A DNA stretch of 64,000 bases from Phycisphaerales bacterium (GCA_009691725.1 SIAP01000002.1:80422-144421); one strand, 5' to 3'. Counted from the first letter of the stretch, positions 1-9,292 are shown. Translations and numbers: made by a program. Notes: a model not told the origin generated them from the sequence alone.

Positions 1-583
1 GAATGTAGACACGACCCCGTTCGATGTCTTCGACGACATCCCGAAGAATGTTGGTCAGTTGAAAGGCGATTCCGCGATCGACTGCGAGCCGGAGCGACCG
101 AGGATCGCGCTGCCCCCACACGGCAACACACACGCTGCCCACGGTTCCAGCAACTTGGCAGCAGTACGTGCGCAGATCCTGCCATGTCCCCAACTGACGC
201 GGGTGGACATCGGCGATCTGACCATCGAGCATGCCATGAAAGTCACTCGCATCAAGCGGATAGTCGCGTGCCACGGCAGACAAGGCGACCCACAGCGGTG
301 CTGCAGAGCATCGTTCGCCCGCGAGTGCTCTGCAGGTCTGGTCTCGAAACGCATCAACGCGGGCGGCGCGGGATGTTTGATCGGCGGTGGGATCATCCAC
401 AATGTCATCCGCCTCACGCATCCACGCATAAATCGCGTACATCGCCGATCGCTTTGGCTCTGGGGTCAATCTGAGTCCCCAGTAAAAGTTGCCCGCTCGA
501 GTGCGCGTGATCTCGCGGCAGACAGCAACCGCAGCACGCTCTTGCGAATCGAGTGCAGGCGTGGTCTCAGTCAACACACTCAT
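1..583 (-). CDS. hpnD: HpnD-type squalene/phytoene synthase family protein (3' end beyond window)
   Basis: The first 194 codons are visible; the gene runs off the left edge. The start ATG sits in an ATGA overlap with the stop of hpnC, so the two are translationally coupled. Both Asp-rich prenyl-diphosphate motifs of the trans-isoprenoid synthase fold are present: READDIVDD at about residues 57-64 and NILRDVVEDIERGRVYI at about 178-194. In the HpnCDE route HpnD condenses two farnesyl diphosphates to presqualene diphosphate and HpnC carries it on towards squalene. The HpnD name rests on position beside HpnC and on the motifs; a phytoene synthase role cannot be excluded without the C-terminus. 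A FAD-dependent hpnE would be expected just outside the window. Confidence 0.82.
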   Translation of the reverse strand, partial: MSVLTETTPALDSQERAAVAVCREITRTRAGNFYWGLRLTPEPKRSAMYAIYAWMREADDIVDDPTADQTSRAARVDAFRDQTCRALAGERCSAAPLWVALSAVARDYPLDASDFHGMLDGQIADVHPRQLGTWQDLRTYCCQVAGTVGSVCVAVWGQRDPRSLRLAVDRGIAFQLTNILRDVVEDIERGRVYI

Positions 584-1563
584 GGCGAACTCGGTGATGC
601 CGGCAGCGATCCCGCGCGGAGCTTTCGCAGATTCCAACGGGCACGCCCCACAAGCATCAACTTCGCCAATCGAGAAAGTCGGGGACGAACGAGGCAGGTC
701 TCGAAGTTCCATGTCTCAACGAGTCGAAGCGTGCCGGTCCCACCCGCCAGAAAGAGCCAGATCAATGGACGGTGTGCCGGTTGAAGCAGAGGCAGTAATT
801 TTTCGCCGGACTCAAAGAGCGCCCATGTGCGCACCGTCTGCAGCCGCAGCACTTCGCGCCATTGCGCCATGAATTGCTGATCGGGTGCGAACCCTTGCTT
901 GCAGGTGGCTGCGAGTCGTTCCTCGAATCGTTCGTGTGGCCATGCGTCCATCGGGATGTAGATCCGATTGCGTTCCATCAAATCGCGGCGCGCATCTTGC
1001 CAATGATTCGTCAATTGGAGGGCCGTGCAGATGGAATCGCTCGCGGCAAGCGCCTCTGGGTTGGATCCCTCTCCCAGCACCATCAAGATGAGGCGTCCAA
1101 CAGGATTCGCGCTCAAACGGCAATATTCCAACAACTCCTCCCAAGTGGCGTACCGGATCTTGGTCTGATCGCTCTCGAACGCAGAGATGAGATCGTGAAA
1201 GAGTTGCGCTGGAAGTTGGTGACGGGCAATGGTTGATCGAAGCGCAACAAACACGGGATGGCTCGCCTCACCGCGATAGCAACGCGCAAGTTCGCTGCGC
1301 CACCATGCGAGCAATTCCGTTGCGCGCTCGACGCACTCCATTTCGTCCCCAAGGTCGTCAGAGACCCTGCAAAATGCATAGACCGCAGTGAAGTCATCCA
1401 CCAGGTGGGGCGGAACGAATCTGCTGAGAACCGAGAAGTTTTCGCCGTTGGCAGCCGTCAACCGAGCGCACCACGCACGCGCTTCGGCATCGGACGCAAT
1501 GCGCCCGCTCGTCGGGCCGAATGACGCCAAATCAACCGTTCGTTCGCCTCGAATCACGCTCAT
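580..1563 (-). CDS. hpnC: HpnC-type squalene synthase family protein
   Basis: A 327-residue member of the squalene/phytoene synthase family. It has DDLGDE at residues 69-74 and NHWQDARRD at 186-194, the two Mg-diphosphate-binding motifs, spaced as in the family. The order HpnC then HpnD with a 4-bp overlap matches the usual hpnCDE cluster, in which HpnC turns presqualene diphosphate into hydroxysqualene. Product squalene would feed hopanoid or sterol synthesis. It is divergent from ispH across 57 bp, so precursor supply and use sit back to back. Assignment to HpnC rather than HpnD rests on gene order and on the N-terminal FSVLSRFVPP segment. Confidence 0.85.
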   Translation of the reverse strand: MSVIRGERTVDLASFGPTSGRIASDAEARAWCARLTAANGENFSVLSRFVPPHLVDDFTAVYAFCRVSDDLGDEMECVERATELLAWWRSELARCYRGEASHPVFVALRSTIARHQLPAQLFHDLISAFESDQTKIRYATWEELLEYCRLSANPVGRLILMVLGEGSNPEALAASDSICTALQLTNHWQDARRDLMERNRIYIPMDAWPHERFEERLAATCKQGFAPDQQFMAQWREVLRLQTVRTWALFESGEKLLPLLQPAHRPLIWLFLAGGTGTLRLVETWNFETCLVRPRLSRLAKLMLVGRARWNLRKLRAGSLPASPSSP

Positions 1564-1620
1564 GGTCGGACGAGATTACACCGACGAATCACCTGTGCAC
1601 GGGTATGATCGCTTGGCTCA

Positions 1621-2706
1621 ATGAAGATCTTGCTCGCCAATCCTCGCGGCTTCTGCGCCGGCGTCTACATGGCGATCGATGTCGTGGACCAACTGCTTGA
1701 AATCTGCCCCAACGAGACGATCTTTGTCTTCCACGAAATCGTTCATAATCGCCATGTCGTGGAGCGTTTTCAGCACCGCGGGGTCATCTTCGTGGAGTCG
1801 ATCGCAGCAATTCCAGATGGAGCAATCGTGGTCTTCAGTGCGCACGGCGTCAGCCCCGAGATCCGTTTGGAAGCGAAGAGCAAACGGCTGGCGACCATCG
1901 ATGCGACCTGCCCTCTCGTGACGAAAGTGCATGCCGAGGCCATCCGATACGCCCGCAAGGGATTTCAGATCCTGCTCGTCGGGCATCGGCACCATCAGGA
2001 AGTCGTCGGAACGCTTGGCGAAGCGCCCGATTCGATGCAAGTGGTGGAATGCCCGGCCGACATTGCTTCGCTCGTGATTCACGACCCGCAGAAACTGGTC
2101 TACCTCACGCAAACCACACTTTCGCTTGACGATGCGACCGTGATCATCGACGCGCTCAAGCGGGCGTTCCCAGAGATCAAGGAGCCACCCGTCAGCGACA
2201 TCTGCTACGCCACAACCAATCGACAACTCGCCGTGCGAGCCATCGCGCCACAGTGCGACCTGGTGCTGGTGGTCGGGAGCGCAAATTCATCCAATTCAGT
2301 TCGCCTGACTGAGATTTCGATGAACTGCGGAACGCCCGCACGACTCATTGACGATCGCAGCGAGATAGAGCCCAGTTGGTTCGTTGGAGTCAACACGCTG
2401 CTGGTCACAGCTGGTGCGAGTGCCCCTGAAGATCTCGTCCACGACCTGATCGAGGATCTTGTGCATCGGTACGGCGCCGTCGTCGAGCAACATGATGTCT
2501 GCCATGAGGAGGTTGAGTTCGGATTGCCCGGGACGCTCAAGTCCATGATGCGTGAACGCGGCATCGATCCCGCCGGACGGCGAATCGTTCGAGGTGACGA
2601 TGGCGCACGACTTCGCGATTGGTTCGCAGATCACAAGATTCCATTCCGCACAGTCGATTTGACCGTCAAGGGATCATCGCCCGCAGAGAGCGCCGCTCGT
2701 GATTGA
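1621..2706 (+). CDS. ispH: 4-hydroxy-3-methylbut-2-enyl diphosphate reductase IspH
   Basis: Last enzyme of the MEP isoprenoid pathway, reducing HMBPP to IPP and DMAPP with a [4Fe-4S] cluster. The three cluster cysteines are visible in NPRGFCAG (near residue 12), DATCP (near 100) and DICYATTNRQ (near 200). Other family motifs are SAHGVS, a GHRHHQEVVGT substrate loop, TQTTLS and GSANSSNS. At 361 residues it is longer than the usual 310-320; about 40 C-terminal residues have no clear family counterpart. The ATG lies only 57 bp from hpnC, divergently, and no strong ribosome binding site precedes it. It supplies the precursors used by the neighbouring squalene genes. Confidence 0.96.
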   Translation: MKILLANPRGFCAGVYMAIDVVDQLLEICPNETIFVFHEIVHNRHVVERFQHRGVIFVESIAAIPDGAIVVFSAHGVSPEIRLEAKSKRLATIDATCPLVTKVHAEAIRYARKGFQILLVGHRHHQEVVGTLGEAPDSMQVVECPADIASLVIHDPQKLVYLTQTTLSLDDATVIIDALKRAFPEIKEPPVSDICYATTNRQLAVRAIAPQCDLVLVVGSANSSNSVRLTEISMNCGTPARLIDDRSEIEPSWFVGVNTLLVTAGASAPEDLVHDLIEDLVHRYGAVVEQHDVCHEEVEFGLPGTLKSMMRERGIDPAGRRIVRGDDGARLRDWFADHKIPFRTVDLTVKGSSPAESAARD

Positions 2707-2754
2707 ATCCGACGCAATGGGATCCTCGACATCCCGCACTGCACGATCGCACCC

Positions 2755-4005
2755 ATGACTCCTTTCTTTTCACTCACCAAGGATGGGCTTTCAGCGTGGG
2801 TCGACGCACACAACATGCCTCGGCACACGACGGATCAGGTGTTGGACTGGGTCTATCGCAAGTCCGTCGCAGATCCAATGGAGATGAGCAATCTCTCAAA
2901 GGGAGTCCGCGCACAACTTGCGCAGGAGATGTCGTTTATTCAAGGCAGAACGATCGCACACCAATCCGCCAGTGACGGCACGCAGAAGTTGTTGTTGTCG
3001 TGGAAGACTCCGTCGGAGGGCGCTCTCTCTGCGAGTGAAACTGTGGCGAACCCTGCGGTTGGGTCACCCCTTCCCATCATTCAACACGCGGCCATCGCGC
3101 GCGGCGCAGAGACGGAATGCGTGCTGATCCCGACTGACGATCGCAAGACTGCATGCATCTCGAGCCAGTTGGGATGCCCAGTGGGATGCCGCTTTTGCGC
3201 TTCTGGAATCGGAGGTCTCGAGGGAAACCTGACTGCTGCGCAGATCATCGAGCAAGTGTTTCACATCACGAGGCTTCAGGGCGTTCAGCGCGTGTCGCAC
3301 ATCGTGTTCATGGGAATGGGAGAACCGCTCGCAAATTATGGTGCGGTCACGGATGCCATTCGGACGCTCAATGCCCCGTGGGGATTTGGAGTGAGCGCTC
3401 GGCGTATCACGGTCTCGACGGTTGGGTTACCAGCGGCGATTCTCAAGTTCTGTGACTTCGAAGTTCCAGTGACTCTTGCATTGAGTTTGCATGCACCCAA
3501 TGATGCGCTGCGCCGCGAGATCATCCCGTGGGCAGAATTCAGCACCATCGACGCATTGCTCGACGCGTGTGATGTGTGGTTTCGAAAGACGGGACGCGAG
3601 ATCACACTCGAATACATCCTGCTTGGCGGAGTCAACGACCGACCAGAGCACGCAGAAGAACTCGCGTTCCACGCGCAACGCATTCACGCAAACGTCAACC
3701 TGATTCGGTACAACGAGGTGAAGGGACTCCCCTTCAACCGTCCGTCGTCGGAAGATGTCCTTCGCTTTCAGAACATCCTGCGAATGCGCGAGGTGAATGT
3801 CCACATTCGGGCGAGTCGCGGACGCGATATCGCTGCTGCGTGCGGTCAACTCCGCCATGAGCATGTGACGCAGGTTGCACAGGTCCCTGATCAACCCACT
3901 GCCCGAGTCGCAAGTTCCGCGACAAGTTCCGCGACAGGTTCCGCTACAGGTTCCGCTACAGGTTTCGCGACAGGTTTCGCTACAGGTTCCGCTGGGGGGG
4001 CGTAG
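2755..4005 (+). CDS. rlmN: Dual-specificity rRNA/tRNA adenine C2-methyltransferase RlmN
   Basis: Radical-SAM enzyme that methylates C2 of A2503 in 23S rRNA and A37 in some tRNAs. The CxxxCxxC cluster motif is GCPVGCRFC (Cys141, 145, 148). The two methyl-transfer cysteines are Cys134 in ACISSQLGC and the Cys in AAACGQLRHE near residue 363. It differs from typical 350-380-residue homologues by an insertion of about 30 residues (roughly 85-115) and by a C-terminal tail built from a 12-bp tandem repeat (Ala-Thr-Gly-Ser/Phe units). Its last 26 bp overlap, tail to tail, the stop end of the large oxidoreductase-like gene. Confidence 0.95.
   Translation: MTPFFSLTKDGLSAWVDAHNMPRHTTDQVLDWVYRKSVADPMEMSNLSKGVRAQLAQEMSFIQGRTIAHQSASDGTQKLLLSWKTPSEGALSASETVANPAVGSPLPIIQHAAIARGAETECVLIPTDDRKTACISSQLGCPVGCRFCASGIGGLEGNLTAAQIIEQVFHITRLQGVQRVSHIVFMGMGEPLANYGAVTDAIRTLNAPWGFGVSARRITVSTVGLPAAILKFCDFEVPVTLALSLHAPNDALRREIIPWAEFSTIDALLDACDVWFRKTGREITLEYILLGGVNDRPEHAEELAFHAQRIHANVNLIRYNEVKGLPFNRPSSEDVLRFQNILRMREVNVHIRASRGRDIAAACGQLRHEHVTQVAQVPDQPTARVASSATSSATGSATGSATGFATGFATGSAGGA
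3907..3990 (+). repeat. 12-bp tandem repeat in the rlmN 3' end
   Basis: Seven contiguous 12-bp units of the form GCKACAGGTTYC (first unit GTCGCAAGTTCC). They stay in frame and encode ATGS/ATGF/ATSS units in the RlmN tail. The last units extend into the 3' end of the convergent gene on the other strand. Confidence 0.9.
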
Positions 4006-7000
4006 TCGTTGCCACTTCGACAATCCCACACTCCGATGCGCATCGCTCAACCGCACCCGCAGTGAGGGCGCGAATGCTGCCATCAACCGCGGCGTCGTGC
4101 ATCCGCCGTGCGAATTCTCGCCACGCATCAGGTTGGACACGATCGTTCGCAGCGCGCTCGAAGTGCGATCGCATGGACTCGCGCAATCCTCGTGTTTGGA
4201 GATTCCCGCGAAGTCCCGTTGGCACAAAAGGCAGCGTGGCTCGAAGCATTCGATCTGGCCAATCGCTCGACCGAAACTCGACAACCCATCGATGCGATGC
4301 CACGCGAATCTCCAATCGATGGAGGTAACGACGACGAATCTCGTCTCCCCGCGCGAGACGCACGCCGAGCGTCTCGCGAATTCGATGGTTCTGGTCCAAA
4401 CTTGTGGTGAGTGCTCCGACATACCACAGGTCGCGGATCAGGAAGCACTCTGCCAGCGGCAGAACCGCCAGACGTGCGAGTTCTCCAGATGGGTCGCTCC
4501 CATCACTCCGGCGAAGGTCGGTAATGCACCGCGCATACTCAGTCGCGTAGGCAAATCCTCCCCACATTTCGCAGCGACGCATCGCAGTTGCGAAGTCGCG
4601 CATTGCCTCGCGTCCATGAACAGTGGCACCAAGTGATGAGACATTCGCGAGCGCAGTTGCCACTGCCTTGCGCAATCTTTGCCCTCGAATGCGGTCGCGC
4701 CGTCCGCCAAGTTGACGATCGGCGCTGACCATCCGCGCCAACCGAGTCGACTCGTCGCTGGTCCGTCCCGTGGACTCCACGGCAACTGGTGGTTCAAGTG
4801 CCTCACCATCCCGTCCTGCGAGAATCCGTCCCAACTGAATCGCCTCGAAACTTCTGGCATAGCCTTTGGTTTCCATTCGCCGCGCCGCATCCTCGAGAGC
4901 TGCGATCGATACGGGAATGAAGCCGCGTTGAAAGGCGATGCCGACAGCGACGAGATCGCTTTGACGATCCGTGAGGAATGTTGCGCGGGCTTCGGAGACA
5001 ATGTCGATGAGCACTCGCTGATTGGGATTCGTGGTCACTTCCGCAACCGACGCAAGACGCAGCGCAGCCTGTCGTACATCATCACTGATCTGATCCTCCA
5101 ACGGAGCCAGATTGGCGACGATGGCGGTGCGCTGGGGATCACAGACGCGCAATTGTGCGTCCGTTGCAATCGCTCGGATCGTCTCGACGGGGTCGATGCC
5201 GATGACCAGGTCCGCCTCACCATAGGGGATTTGCACTGTAAAACGAGTCGATTCTGCTCTTAGCGGTATGACTGGATCGCCCGCGCTGACAGTCGCCTCT
5301 TCGTCCATCCGCGTAAAGACCAATTGCGTCCACGCTCGGCGCCCCGGTCCGATGGGCGTTCCTAGATGCGTCCACTCGACTCGATATCCCATTGCGCGCC
5401 CCGCATCGGCGATCAACTGACCTGCAACTCCGGGCGCATCGCCACGGAACCCCGCAAGATGAACGCGCCACATGCCTTGGTCGGCGTGCACTGGACGCGC
5501 TGGGGTCAACCGCACCGAGGAACGCAAGGCATCGATCGCCGCAGGCGGTCGAGTGCGAATGATCTCGACCTGCTCAAGGAGCGACTCCAATCGAAAGAAC
5601 AGACCCCGAGCACCAGGCACGGTTGATCGCTCGACGAGCGGTTCAGCTCGCAGCGGATCGGACCCACGCAAGAGTCCACGAGCCACTTGCGTCGCGAGTC
5701 CCGGATCACGAAGTTCGCAGGCATTGTCCGCAGGGAGCACGAACCGCTGGAGCCGCAGAAATCCATCGCGGTCGACTTCGCTTGAAGCGCGTTCAAGTGC
5801 CGCGACATCGAAGCGTGGCGGCGGACCATCTTCCGCGATGATCAGTGTGAAGGATGTGCCCTCGGCCGCTTGAACAAGCCCATCGCGAAGTGCTTCTCGA
5901 TCATTGAGGTCGACTCGAATGATGGAGAGTCGCGACTCTCCTTCAGCGCCGGAGGCAGCACGAGCAACGCGCGCAACATCGACCTCTGCCTCGAATCCAA
6001 TGTCGCACACCACGAGGATGCGAGCGGTGGTTTCGCGAGCTGCTTGGCGAACAGCGCCCATTCCCTCATGCGCAAATCTGTGCCCATTCCACACTTCAAC
6101 CGTGCACACCAGATCCGCCTGCGGGAGCGCGTGACGATCGCTCACCAGTGCCCGCCGCAACTGATCGGGATACTGACGATCTTGGACGACTGCAGATGCA
6201 TCTGCGATTGCGCCGCGCACCGCATCGAAGGCAGCGGTGATGCCAATTCCAGCGCTTCGCCTCGGGAGGTCAATGGTTGCCACCCACGCTGGCACGCGGG
6301 CGAGTCGCTGCGACAACTGCAACCCGGGACGAATCTCGTGCAACAACCGAACGACTCGCCGCGTCAACAAACTTGTTCGGAGTCCATCATTGATCCCAAG
6401 TGGCTCAACATCTCCAGCAGTCGGCGGCAGCGAGTCCCACCAAATTTGCGCTGGCATGATCTCGGCGAGTCGCATCGCCTCTGCAACGGCAACGATGCGC
6501 GGCGCCACCGATCCTGGTCGGGCTTCGACGACGATGACATGATGACAGCGCTCAAGCAGTCGCGTGATCACCGCTGTGTCGAGTGGCTCCGTGACCGCCA
6601 CGCGCAACACTGGCACGCGACCGGTCATCCCAAGTTCATCGAGCATGTGCACGACTGCCACCGCACTCGCGCCAATTGCGAGAAATCCATACTGTTCGCG
6701 CTCGCCCGGGCTGGGCAAGTGGTCGAGTCGATTCAATTCGAGCCGTCGAACGATGTTCAATGGATCGCCCGAGTCACCCGCGCGCGAAGCATGGCGACGA
6801 CGCAACCACGCGTCGTGATCCACCCGAGCAACTTGCCGATTGGGCGCCATCGAGAGCGTCGCCCCTGATCGCAAGAGCGAGACATGCACGATCATCGCCG
6901 CAGGACGACGTGTCGCCCGCGACAGACGCAATGCGGCATCACAACCATCCCGCACCGCCGCAAGATCGGCTGGTTCAACCGCACTAAAACCAGCTCTTTG

Positions 7001-7450
7001 ACAGACGCACCGCGGGCATGTGGTGGGTGTCGCGAATGGGTTGTCCTCCATCACCACACAGATCCCTGCTGTTTCGCCAAGGGGAATCTCGCAGAGCCTC
7101 GCCAGCGCGACCACCACTTCATCCAGCTCGGCGTTTGGGATGAGCAGTCCGACTCGTCGTCCCCGAGCGGCCTCTTGCGCAGCCAGTTCGACCGCTCTGG
7201 CAGAGTCGTGGACGGCGACCACGCTCACCCCATTTCGCTCCAAGACCAACTTGTTTGATTCCAACTCGGCGACTCTGAAGAGTGCGTCAAATGGCGATCG
7301 GCGCACGCCGAACAACACGCTCACATCCAGTTCCGTTTCAAGGAATCCCTTGAGGAGCGCCTCCGCAGCAGTGCACAGCGCGCTTCCGTCGACCCGCGCA
7401 AGCGGCGCCGTCCATGTGATCGGTTGGGAGCCATGCGCTGCAACGCTCAT
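3980..7450 (-). CDS. Degenerate 2-oxoacid (indolepyruvate-type):ferredoxin oxidoreductase fusion homologue
   Basis: A 1156-residue protein with the architecture of long single-chain indolepyruvate/2-oxoacid:ferredoxin oxidoreductases: N-terminal pyrimidine-binding-like domain (about 25-200), domain-II-like segment with HVIVVEARPGSVAPRI (about 305-320), a TPP-binding-like region (about 440-600), a gamma-type domain (about 660-830; IPYGEADLVIGIDP is well kept) and a DUF6537-like C-terminus. The TPP site looks broken: where family members have a GDG motif, this one has EVWNGHRF (about 452-459), and the downstream Asn-containing part of the Mg-TPP motif reads VVCDIGFEAE. No ferredoxin-type four-cysteine motif is visible. 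Start taken at the ATG at 7450, one codon after an in-frame TTG. It lies 40 bp downstream of a HAD phosphatase gene on the same strand. Function unknown; the fold assignment is fairly sure, catalysis is doubtful. Confidence 0.7.
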   Translation of the reverse strand: MSVAAHGSQPITWTAPLARVDGSALCTAAEALLKGFLETELDVSVLFGVRRSPFDALFRVAELESNKLVLERNGVSVVAVHDSARAVELAAQEAARGRRVGLLIPNAELDEVVVALARLCEIPLGETAGICVVMEDNPFATPTTCPRCVCQRAGFSAVEPADLAAVRDGCDAALRLSRATRRPAAMIVHVSLLRSGATLSMAPNRQVARVDHDAWLRRRHASRAGDSGDPLNIVRRLELNRLDHLPSPGEREQYGFLAIGASAVAVVHMLDELGMTGRVPVLRVAVTEPLDTAVITRLLERCHHVIVVEARPGSVAPRIVAVAEAMRLAEIMPAQIWWDSLPPTAGDVEPLGINDGLRTSLLTRRVVRLLHEIRPGLQLSQRLARVPAWVATIDLPRRSAGIGITAAFDAVRGAIADASAVVQDRQYPDQLRRALVSDRHALPQADLVCTVEVWNGHRFAHEGMGAVRQAARETTARILVVCDIGFEAEVDVARVARAASGAEGESRLSIIRVDLNDREALRDGLVQAAEGTSFTLIIAEDGPPPRFDVAALERASSEVDRDGFLRLQRFVLPADNACELRDPGLATQVARGLLRGSDPLRAEPLVERSTVPGARGLFFRLESLLEQVEIIRTRPPAAIDALRSSVRLTPARPVHADQGMWRVHLAGFRGDAPGVAGQLIADAGRAMGYRVEWTHLGTPIGPGRRAWTQLVFTRMDEEATVSAGDPVIPLRAESTRFTVQIPYGEADLVIGIDPVETIRAIATDAQLRVCDPQRTAIVANLAPLEDQISDDVRQAALRLASVAEVTTNPNQRVLIDIVSEARATFLTDRQSDLVAVGIAFQRGFIPVSIAALEDAARRMETKGYARSFEAIQLGRILAGRDGEALEPPVAVESTGRTSDESTRLARMVSADRQLGGRRDRIRGQRLRKAVATALANVSSLGATVHGREAMRDFATAMRRCEMWGGFAYATEYARCITDLRRSDGSDPSGELARLAVLPLAECFLIRDLWYVGALTTSLDQNHRIRETLGVRLARGDEIRRRYLHRLEIRVASHRWVVEFRSSDWPDRMLRATLPFVPTGLRGNLQTRGLRESMRSHFERAANDRVQPDAWREFARRMHDAAVDGSIRALTAGAVERCASECGIVEVATTTPPQRNL

Positions 7451-7490
7451 CAAGTCATCCTAGTGAATGCAGCAGTCCGTGGCCGCGCGC

Positions 7491-8366
7491 TCATTGATCG
7501 CGAAGGACCGCATCGACGACGAAGGCGAGCGCGTCGGCATCATTGGTCGGCGCACTGTGCTTCGCGCACGACGCGACCGTGGGTTCGGCATTCGCGACCG
7601 CAAACGAGTTGCGTGCGCCAGCGAGCATCCCGATGTCATTCAATCCATCTCCCACTGTCACGACCTGCTCCTCGCCGACGCCGCGCGACGCACACAGCCG
7701 CTGGATCATCATCCACTTGTCGACGTTGGCGTCAAAGATTTCCAGCAGATGAGTATCAATGCCTGCGGTTCCGAGCGCCACCAGCGCCGGCCAATGCTTG
7801 ATTGTCAATCGCTCTGGAACCTCATCACGAATCACCTGTGCAATCACCGCCAACTCCGTCGCAGCGGCAACCGTTCCCACGCGCAGCACATGCTCCAACT
7901 GCTCTGCGCGATGGGCTGGAACTGCGGAAATCCCAGAGGTGGATCTGGTGATCAGAGGATGAACCTCGAACCACCACTTGCTCGCGGCGTCCAGGTCTGC
8001 ATCCCCGACAAGGAGATAGTCGTACCCCGCTTGGGTCGAATCCTTCAGCAGGTGCGCAAGATGTCCATGCCCGACCAAACTCTCCGTGCAGTGCGCGACA
8101 AGATCCTCGGCGATCACAATTCGGTCGGTGCATCGGCCGTTTGCGATGTCATGGAGCGCTGCACCTCCAGCGGTGATCACCGATCCTGTGCCAAGGATCT
8201 CCCGCGAGACACTCCGGCATTCAACGAACGAGCGACCAGTCGCGAACACCACCTCGATCCCCGCATCGCGGGCCCGAGCAATTGCATCACGGTTCTTTTG
8301 AGAGACCGCGCCGGTGCGATCAAGCAGAGTGCCATCGAGGTCCGTGACAAGAATTCTGCAGCGCAT
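7491..8366 (-). CDS. Cof-type HAD-IIB family phosphatase
   Basis: A 291-residue haloacid-dehalogenase hydrolase. Motif I is VTDLDGTLLD (nucleophile Asp9, acid Asp11), motif II is FATGR, motif III a Lys in NVDKW and motif IV GDGLNDIGML. The large cap insert between motifs II and III makes it the IIB (Cof) subclass, which dephosphorylates sugar phosphates, flavin or pyridoxal phosphates; the substrate cannot be read from sequence. The starts of this gene and of the next one (8402, plus strand) are back to back across 35 bp, which must hold both promoters or parts of them. Confidence 0.9.
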   Translation of the reverse strand: MRCRILVTDLDGTLLDRTGAVSQKNRDAIARARDAGIEVVFATGRSFVECRSVSREILGTGSVITAGGAALHDIANGRCTDRIVIAEDLVAHCTESLVGHGHLAHLLKDSTQAGYDYLLVGDADLDAASKWWFEVHPLITRSTSGISAVPAHRAEQLEHVLRVGTVAAATELAVIAQVIRDEVPERLTIKHWPALVALGTAGIDTHLLEIFDANVDKWMMIQRLCASRGVGEEQVVTVGDGLNDIGMLAGARNSFAVANAEPTVASCAKHSAPTNDADALAFVVDAVLRDQ

Positions 8367-8401
8367 GGAGATGACATCGGGATGCTACACTTCCGCCCCT
8401 T

Positions 8402-9292
8402 ATGGACCGAAAACGACTTGGCAGTATGCAGCAGGCCGACCTCACCGAAGGTCGACTCAACGACGATTTTCTCTTCTGGCTCAAGACAAGTGGTCCCAAT
8501 TGGCTTCTTGCGGTGCTGGTCGTTGCCTGTCTCGTGATGGGTTGGAACTGGTGGAATCAACGCTCGTCACAGGCACGCGATCTTGCGTGGAGCGAATTGA
8601 ATTCCGCCGACATCCCATCGTCTCTGAAGGACGTTGCGGCGAAACATCCCGATGTTGACTCCATTGCGACCTACGCGCTGCTGAATGCGGGTGATCGATA
8701 CCTCCAGAGCGTCGTGATTGGAAAACGGTTCGACCGCGAAGCGACCGCTCCAGATGCGCAACTCACACCGGAGTTGAAGGCGGAGTGGCTCAACGAAGCG
8801 GACACGCTGTACTCGGATGTCATCAAGGCATCGCAAGCAGACAGCACCGGAGGACGACGCGGCTTCGAAGTCAGCGCACTCTTTGGGCGTGCTGCCGTGG
8901 CTGAAACACGTGGCGATGTGGCTGCAGCAAAGACAAGCCTCGAATCAGCACAGGCGCTCGCCGCATCGCATTATCCGTGGCTTGCGGGGAGCGCAAAGGC
9001 GCGCATCGGGTCGCTCTCTGTGATTTCGACCCCCTTTCCAATTCCACCTGCACCTGTTGCACTGACTCCAAGCGGGGAGACCACCGGCGTGCCTGTCCTT
9101 GGTGCAACTCCGCCGACGACGCTGCCGATCACGGACACCGACGCGATGCGAACGCTGCTTGGCGATCTTTCCAAACCGCCAGCGCCAGCACCTGAGCCAG
9201 CGCCAGCACCTGCGCCAGCGCCAGCACCTGCGCCAGCGCCAGCACCTGCGCCAGCGCCAGCACCTGCGCCAGCGCCAGCACCTGCGCCATAA
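8402..9292 (+). CDS. Membrane-anchored protein with TPR-like domain and Ala-Pro tail
   Basis: A 296-residue protein. Residues 1-32 are cytoplasmic and charged, residues about 34-50 (WLLAVLVVACLVMGWNWW) form one transmembrane helix, and 55-200 are helical with TPR-like spacing (ATYALLNAGDRYL, FGRAAVAETRGDVAAAKTSLESAQ). This resembles the YfgM/TPR_21 layout seen in envelope assembly helpers, but identity is not certain. The last 38 residues are a pure Pro-Ala repeat from an 18-bp DNA repeat, which could span the periplasm or bind peptidoglycan. An alternative start is the ATG at 8426. It is 15 bp upstream of the rluD-like gene and probably co-transcribed. Confidence 0.75.
   Translation: MDRKRLGSMQQADLTEGRLNDDFLFWLKTSGPNWLLAVLVVACLVMGWNWWNQRSSQARDLAWSELNSADIPSSLKDVAAKHPDVDSIATYALLNAGDRYLQSVVIGKRFDREATAPDAQLTPELKAEWLNEADTLYSDVIKASQADSTGGRRGFEVSALFGRAAVAETRGDVAAAKTSLESAQALAASHYPWLAGSAKARIGSLSVISTPFPIPPAPVALTPSGETTGVPVLGATPPTTLPITDTDAMRTLLGDLSKPPAPAPEPAPAPAPAPAPAPAPAPAPAPAPAPAPAPAP
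9179..9286 (+). repeat. 18-bp tandem repeat encoding Pro-Ala units
   Basis: Six head-to-tail copies of CCAGCGCCAGCACCTGCG; the first has one change (Ala to Glu codon) and the other five are identical. The array ends directly before the stop codon. Its near-perfect identity at DNA level suggests recent expansion or copy-number change. Confidence 0.95.

Noticed and set aside
7467..8537. Long plus-strand open frame opposite the HAD phosphatase gene
   Set aside because: The minus strand shows all four HAD motifs; the plus-strand product has no family features and runs into the next gene.
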